DNA from: Cesiribacter sp.
GTDB taxonomy: Bacteria; Bacteroidota; Bacteroidia; Cytophagales; Cyclobacteriaceae
Direction: 5' to 3'
Length of the DNA: 9,910 nucleotides
NCBI GenBank assembly: GCA_030147305.1
Contig: JASLAE010000229.1
Span: 1-9,910 of the forward strand
Shown: positions 6,549 to 9,910 of the stretch, piece by piece
Layout of the letters: each line of letters begins with the position of its first letter
How positions within the stretch are numbered: the stretch's first letter is position 1
The notes under the pieces: model-generated
Database searches by the model: none
Seen by the model: only the letters and a program-made list of their open reading frames with translations
Told to the model about the DNA's origin: nothing
Program-made: the position numbers and the translations under genes

Positions 6549-6556
6549 TACTTTTG
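6549..6556 (+). promoter_or_regulatory. Candidate -7 promoter element for the dsbD-like gene
   Basis: TACTTTTG matches TAnnTTTG fully, 27 bases before the ATG at 6584, implying a leader of about 20 bases. No clear TTTG lies at the expected -33 distance. Confidence 0.45.
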
Positions 6557-6583
6557 TAGCCAGATACTTAGAGATCGTTACCC

Positions 6584-8851
6584 ATGAAAATACGCTTTAG
6601 TCTGCTGCTCTTCTTCCTTTTCCTGGCGCTGGCTGGCTGGGCGCAGCTGGGAAATTCGCAGATGATGCAGGCGCCCGCCTGGACTGTGGAAGTAAACCCA
6701 GCGCAAGTGCCGGTGGGTGGCGAAGCTGAATTGATCATCAAAGCGCAAGTACCCAAGGACTGGTACCTCTACTCCTCGGACTTCGATCCGGAGCTGGGCC
6801 CTATGGTAACAGAATTTGCTTTTGTACCACATGCCAGCTACGAGCTGCTGGGTAAGGTGCAGCCGGTAGGAGCTAAAAAAAAATATGACGACCTCTGGGA
6901 GGGTGAGTATACTTATTTTACCGGTACTGCAGAGTTCAGGCAAAAGATAAGGGTGCTACAGCCTGCTCCTAAAATTCAGGCAACCGTAAGCTACCAGATC
7001 TGCTCCGATGTTACCGGCCAGTGCATTCCTTTCGATACAGATTTGCAGCAGCCCCGGATAACAGTAAAAGGCACACAGCAAGGGCAATCGGAGCAAAAAG
7101 AAATTATTACCCCGCCCAAACAGGGGGAAAAGAAACCACAGGAAACAAAATTCGGTGGTGACAATAACCGTCCTCAGCCGAATAGTGCAAATAAGCCAGA
7201 TAGTGCCGGCGGAGTAGCAGTGCGCGGCGGGAGCGAAAGCCAGCCCATGGCAGAAGCCCCTCAGCAGCCAGCGGAAAGTACAGCAGAACCTCAGCCACTT
7301 TTCCAGGAGGCTAACGAAGCAACTGTTGCCGTACGGGACTATGAGCCATTTCAAAACCCTTTTGGTGCAGAAGAGGCTGAAACTGCTCAGGGAAGGGGCT
7401 ACCTGATGATGTTCCTGATTGCACTGGCTGCCGGCTTTACTGCACTGCTTACACCCTGTATTTATCCCATGATCCCGCTTACAGTTACTTATTTCCTGAA
7501 GATGGGAGAAGGAAACAGGCGGAGGGGAATGTTGTACGCGCTGGCGTATGGCCTCTCCATCGTGCTGATTTATGTAGCACTTGGTGCATTTTTTGCCAAA
7601 GTTTTTGGTGCCGACTATGCCAATGAATTAAGCACCCACTGGTTTCCCAACATACTGTTCTTTCTGCTCTTCATTGTTTTTGCCCTATCCTTTTTTGGCT
7701 TATTTGATATTACACTGCCCAACAGCTTTGTTAATAAGGTAGATAAGCAGGCCGACAGAGGCGGATTGCTGGGTGTATTCTTTATGGCCCTGGCCCTGGT
7801 AGTGGTTGGCTTTAGCTGCACGGGGCCCATTGCCGGCACCATATTAATAGAAACCGCAGATGGTGTGGGCATCAGATCCATTGTTTCTATGCTGGGTTTC
7901 TCCCTGGCTTTTGCATTGCCTTTTACGCTTTTTGCACTTTTTCCCAGCTGGCTTAATTCTTTACCCAAAAGTGGCGGCTGGTTAAATTCTGTAAAGGTAG
8001 TACTTGGTTTTCTGGAGCTAGCGCTTGCCCTGAAATTCCTAAGTGTAGCAGACCAGACCTACCACTGGGGCCTGCTGGACCGCGAGGTGTATCTGGCGCT
8101 CTGGATCATCATCTTTACGCTTATGGGCTTTTACCTGTTAGGTAAGCTGCGCATGCCGCACGATAGTCCCCGCCAAACCACCTCTGTATTTGGGCTGGTG
8201 CTGGCCATTATCACTTTTGGCTTTGTGCTGTATCTGGTGCCGGGTATGTTTGGTGCTCCCTTAAAGGCCCTGGCCGGTTACCTGCCGCCCATGAGTACCC
8301 ATGACTTTAACCTGGTTGCTATCCTGAAAGGAGAGGAAAAGTCTGAGCTGCCCGCCATGTGCGAAGTGCCCAAATATGATGACATGTTGCACCTGCCCCA
8401 TGGCCTGAGCGGTTATTTCGATTACGAACAGGCGCTGGCTTGTGCAAGAGCACAAAATAAGCCCCTTTTCATAGACTTTACCGGCCACGGCTGTGTAAAC
8501 TGCCGCGAAATGGAAGCCAATGTCTGGAGCGATCCGGAAGTATTGCGCCGTCTGAGGGAAGATTATGTGGTAGTGGCGCTGTATGTAGATGAAAAGCAGG
8601 AGCTGCCCCAAAAAGATTGGTATGTAAGCAAATATGATGGAAAGCTGAAGAAATCAATCGGCAAACAAAACCTCGATTTTATGATTCAGCGCCTTAACGC
8701 CAACGCACAGCCCTATTATACACTGGTAGATCCGCATACGGAAAGCCTGCTGGTTACGCCCATGGCATATGACCTGGAAGTACAAAACTTTGTTGAGTTT
8801 CTGGATGCCGGGCTGGCCCGCCACCGCCAAGTGCCTCTGGTTCAGAAGTAA
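6584..8851 (+). CDS. dsbD: Protein-disulfide reductase, DsbD family
   Basis: A 755-residue inner-membrane protein that passes electrons from cytoplasmic thioredoxin to periplasmic thiol proteins, for disulfide isomerisation and cytochrome c maturation. Signal peptide 1-20 (cleavage near GWA/QLG). Periplasmic N-domain about 30-163 with the redox pair Cys140/Cys147 (CSDVTGQC). A linker of about 100 residues (164-265) rich in Pro, Gln, Glu and Gly. A membrane domain about 272-555 with eight hydrophobic segments and the intramembrane pair Cys292 (LLTPCIYPMIP) and Cys412 (GFSCTGPIAGT). A C-terminal thioredoxin-like domain about 610-745 with CxxC at Cys637-Cys640 (GHGCVNCREME). All six cysteines of the relay are present, so it should be active. 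The linker makes it longer than Escherichia coli DsbD. An A9 run at 6875-6883 encodes Lys98-100. It sits alone between its own -7 box and a strong terminator. Confidence in the family is high; the partner proteins are unknown. Confidence 0.96.
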   Translation: MKIRFSLLLFFLFLALAGWAQLGNSQMMQAPAWTVEVNPAQVPVGGEAELIIKAQVPKDWYLYSSDFDPELGPMVTEFAFVPHASYELLGKVQPVGAKKKYDDLWEGEYTYFTGTAEFRQKIRVLQPAPKIQATVSYQICSDVTGQCIPFDTDLQQPRITVKGTQQGQSEQKEIITPPKQGEKKPQETKFGGDNNRPQPNSANKPDSAGGVAVRGGSESQPMAEAPQQPAESTAEPQPLFQEANEATVAVRDYEPFQNPFGAEEAETAQGRGYLMMFLIALAAGFTALLTPCIYPMIPLTVTYFLKMGEGNRRRGMLYALAYGLSIVLIYVALGAFFAKVFGADYANELSTHWFPNILFFLLFIVFALSFFGLFDITLPNSFVNKVDKQADRGGLLGVFFMALALVVVGFSCTGPIAGTILIETADGVGIRSIVSMLGFSLAFALPFTLFALFPSWLNSLPKSGGWLNSVKVVLGFLELALALKFLSVADQTYHWGLLDREVYLALWIIIFTLMGFYLLGKLRMPHDSPRQTTSVFGLVLAIITFGFVLYLVPGMFGAPLKALAGYLPPMSTHDFNLVAILKGEEKSELPAMCEVPKYDDMLHLPHGLSGYFDYEQALACARAQNKPLFIDFTGHGCVNCREMEANVWSDPEVLRRLREDYVVVALYVDEKQELPQKDWYVSKYDGKLKKSIGKQNLDFMIQRLNANAQPYYTLVDPHTESLLVTPMAYDLEVQNFVEFLDAGLARHRQVPLVQK

Positions 8852-8880
8852 AAGCGCTAGAATATGATCAATTATATTAC

Positions 8881-8910
8881 AGCACCCGCTAACTAGCGGG
8901 TGCTTTTTTT
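8881..8910 (+). terminator. Strong Rho-independent terminator after dsbD
   Basis: AGCACCCGCT (8881-8890) pairs perfectly with AGCGGGTGCT (8895-8904) around AACT, followed by a run of T. The 10-bp GC-rich stem and T tract, 29 bases after the stop codon, make this the clearest terminator in the window. Confidence 0.93.
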
Positions 8911-8944
8911 ATCTTTATGCACTGTTAAAAATTGGCACTATTTC

Positions 8945-8952
8945 TGTATTTG
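8945..8952 (+). promoter_or_regulatory. Candidate -7 element for the last lipoprotein gene
   Basis: TGTATTTG matches TAnnTTTG with one mismatch and lies between the dsbD terminator and the ATG at 8982, 29 bases before it. Because a strong terminator precedes it, a promoter is needed somewhere in 8911-8981; this is the best candidate I see. Confidence 0.25.
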
Positions 8953-8981
8953 CCATAACAGCATCTCAATCCTTAGCGCTT

Positions 8982-9910
8982 ATGAAGCGAGTTTTACAAA
9001 TTACCCTATTAGTACTGGCTATGGCTGCCATTGGCTGTAGTTCCGGTAAAAAAGCCTGGGAACAGGGCAACTATTACGAAGCCAGTCTTCAGGCTGTAAA
9101 CAGGCTTAAACAAAAGCCTACTCACAAAAAGGCCTCTCAGACCCTGCAGCAGGCTTATCCTATGGCCTTACAGACGCTGGAAGCAGACATTGTGCATCTA
9201 AAGACCCTGCAGGGGCCAAACCGATGGGGCTCTATCGTAAACCGTTATGAACAACTCAATGTGTTGTACGATGCCATCCGTTTTACACCCGGAGCGTTAA
9301 GAGTAATTCCGCAGCCCCGTGCCTACCATGCTAAGCTGCAGCAGGCCCGAGAACAGGCCGCTGCAGAAAGCTATACCGCCGGCCAGCAGGAGCTGCGCAA
9401 AGGCCACCGCCAGGCTGCACGGGAGGCCTACGAGCATTTTGCTAATGCGCTCAGGTATGTACCCAACTACCTGGATAGTGAAGCAAAAATGCAGGAGGCA
9501 CATTACCTGGCTACGCTAAAGGTATTGGTAGAACAAATACCTGTGCCAGGCCGCTATTCGGTAGATGTTGCCTTTTTTAACGACCAGGTAGAGTCTTACC
9601 TCAACAGCACCCAGCAGCAACACCCTTTTGTTCGCTTCTATTCTACAGAAGAGGCCGATGTGGAACAGCTGAAGAACCCTGACCACTATGTGCGCATCAG
9701 GTTCGAAGATTTTGTCATAGGCGAAACTCATACCAAAGAAAGCCAGCAGCACCTGAAGCGGGATAGTGTAAAAGTAGGTGAGGTGAAAGTTAAGCCAGAC
9801 TCTATTGTGCCAGTATTTGGTACGGTAGAGGCCAAACTAACGGTATTCCGGAAAGAGACTGTTTCCCGGGGTCGGGTGAGCATGTACATTGTAGATGCCC
9901 GCACCAACGC
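8982..9910 (+). CDS. Unrecognised lipoprotein with TPR-like helices (cut by right edge)
   Basis: The first 309 codons of a gene that runs past the window. The start MKRVLQITLLVLAMAAIGC is a lipoprotein signal peptide with Cys19 as the lipidated residue, followed by SSGKK; Ser rather than Asp after the Cys is compatible with transport to the outer membrane. Residues about 24-60 (KKAWEQGNYYEASLQAV) look like a TPR helix pair, and a second such stretch lies at about 133-175 (RQAAREAYEHFANALRYVPNYLDSE). The region between is helical and Gln/Leu-rich. From about 195 the sequence turns to beta strands (RYSVDVAFF, YVRIRFEDFVIG, GTVEAKLTVF, GRVSMYIVDA), suggesting a separate C-terminal domain. I do not recognise the family. 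The frame starts within range of a plausible promoter and stays open for 929 bases with codon use like its neighbours, so it is a real gene. A scaffold role in the outer envelope is a guess from the TPR-like helices. Confidence 0.8.
   Translation, partial: MKRVLQITLLVLAMAAIGCSSGKKAWEQGNYYEASLQAVNRLKQKPTHKKASQTLQQAYPMALQTLEADIVHLKTLQGPNRWGSIVNRYEQLNVLYDAIRFTPGALRVIPQPRAYHAKLQQAREQAAAESYTAGQQELRKGHRQAAREAYEHFANALRYVPNYLDSEAKMQEAHYLATLKVLVEQIPVPGRYSVDVAFFNDQVESYLNSTQQQHPFVRFYSTEEADVEQLKNPDHYVRIRFEDFVIGETHTKESQQHLKRDSVKVGEVKVKPDSIVPVFGTVEAKLTVFRKETVSRGRVSMYIVDARTN

Noticed and set aside
9297..9752. Short reading frames in both strands inside the last lipoprotein gene
   Set aside because: They overlap a longer frame with a proper lipoprotein start and consistent codon use, and have no features of their own.
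1..9910. Many CTGCAG hexamers across the window
   Set aside because: They mostly fall on Leu-Gln codon pairs (CTG CAG) or similar in-frame contexts, so protein composition and codon preference explain them without a signal function.
1..9910. A mobile element, CRISPR array, toxin-antitoxin or phage-defence system
   Set aside because: No transposase, integrase, regular spaced repeats, small toxin/antitoxin pair, nuclease or helicase gene is present; every long frame has a housekeeping or envelope-type explanation or is simply unrecognised.

Overview
The window looks like an ordinary stretch of chromosome from a Bacteroidota bacterium, probably of the order Cytophagales. The evidence is indirect. 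The protein sequences look like those of that group (a long DsbD-type reductase ending in a thioredoxin domain, DUF4349 and DUF4412-like envelope proteins). Clear Shine-Dalgarno sequences are absent before nearly every start. Several starts are preceded by matches to the Bacteroidota -7 promoter element TAnnTTTG. I see no mobile element, CRISPR array, rRNA or tRNA gene, and no abrupt change in composition.

Layout: (1) 1-1479, minus strand: the first 493 codons of mutS, cut by the left edge before its ATPase domain. (2) 1480-1686: intergenic region between divergent genes, with the likely mutS promoter and a 12-bp palindrome. (3) 1687-4064, plus strand: a SpoU/TrmH-type RNA methyltransferase, a DUF4349 lipoprotein and a secreted DUF4412-like protein, closed by a good hairpin terminator at 4146-4173. 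(4) 4219-4866: a stand-alone NAD(P)-binding protein of the atypical SDR (YwnB/YhfK-like) type, with its own terminator at 4892-4925. (5) 5114-6390: a type I phosphoribosyltransferase and an alpha/beta hydrolase (dienelactone hydrolase-like) separated by 2 bases, preceded by a 188-bp leader rich in short inverted repeats. (6) 6584-8851: a full-length DsbD-type protein-disulfide reductase behind a TAnnTTTG box and followed by a strong terminator at 8881-8910. (7) 8982 to the right edge: an unrecognised lipoprotein with TPR-like helices, incomplete.

The genes do not form one pathway. They split into DNA/RNA maintenance (mutS, the methyltransferase), cell-envelope proteins (DUF4349, DUF4412-like, DsbD, the last lipoprotein) and small-molecule enzymes (SDR, phosphoribosyltransferase/hydrolase pair). 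I found no convincing new defence, mobile or secretion system. The points most worth a second look are the phosphoribosyltransferase-hydrolase pair, which exists as one fused protein in some other bacteria; a 9-bp inverted repeat whose right arm lies just before the DUF4349 start codon; and the long Pro/Gln-rich linker in DsbD.
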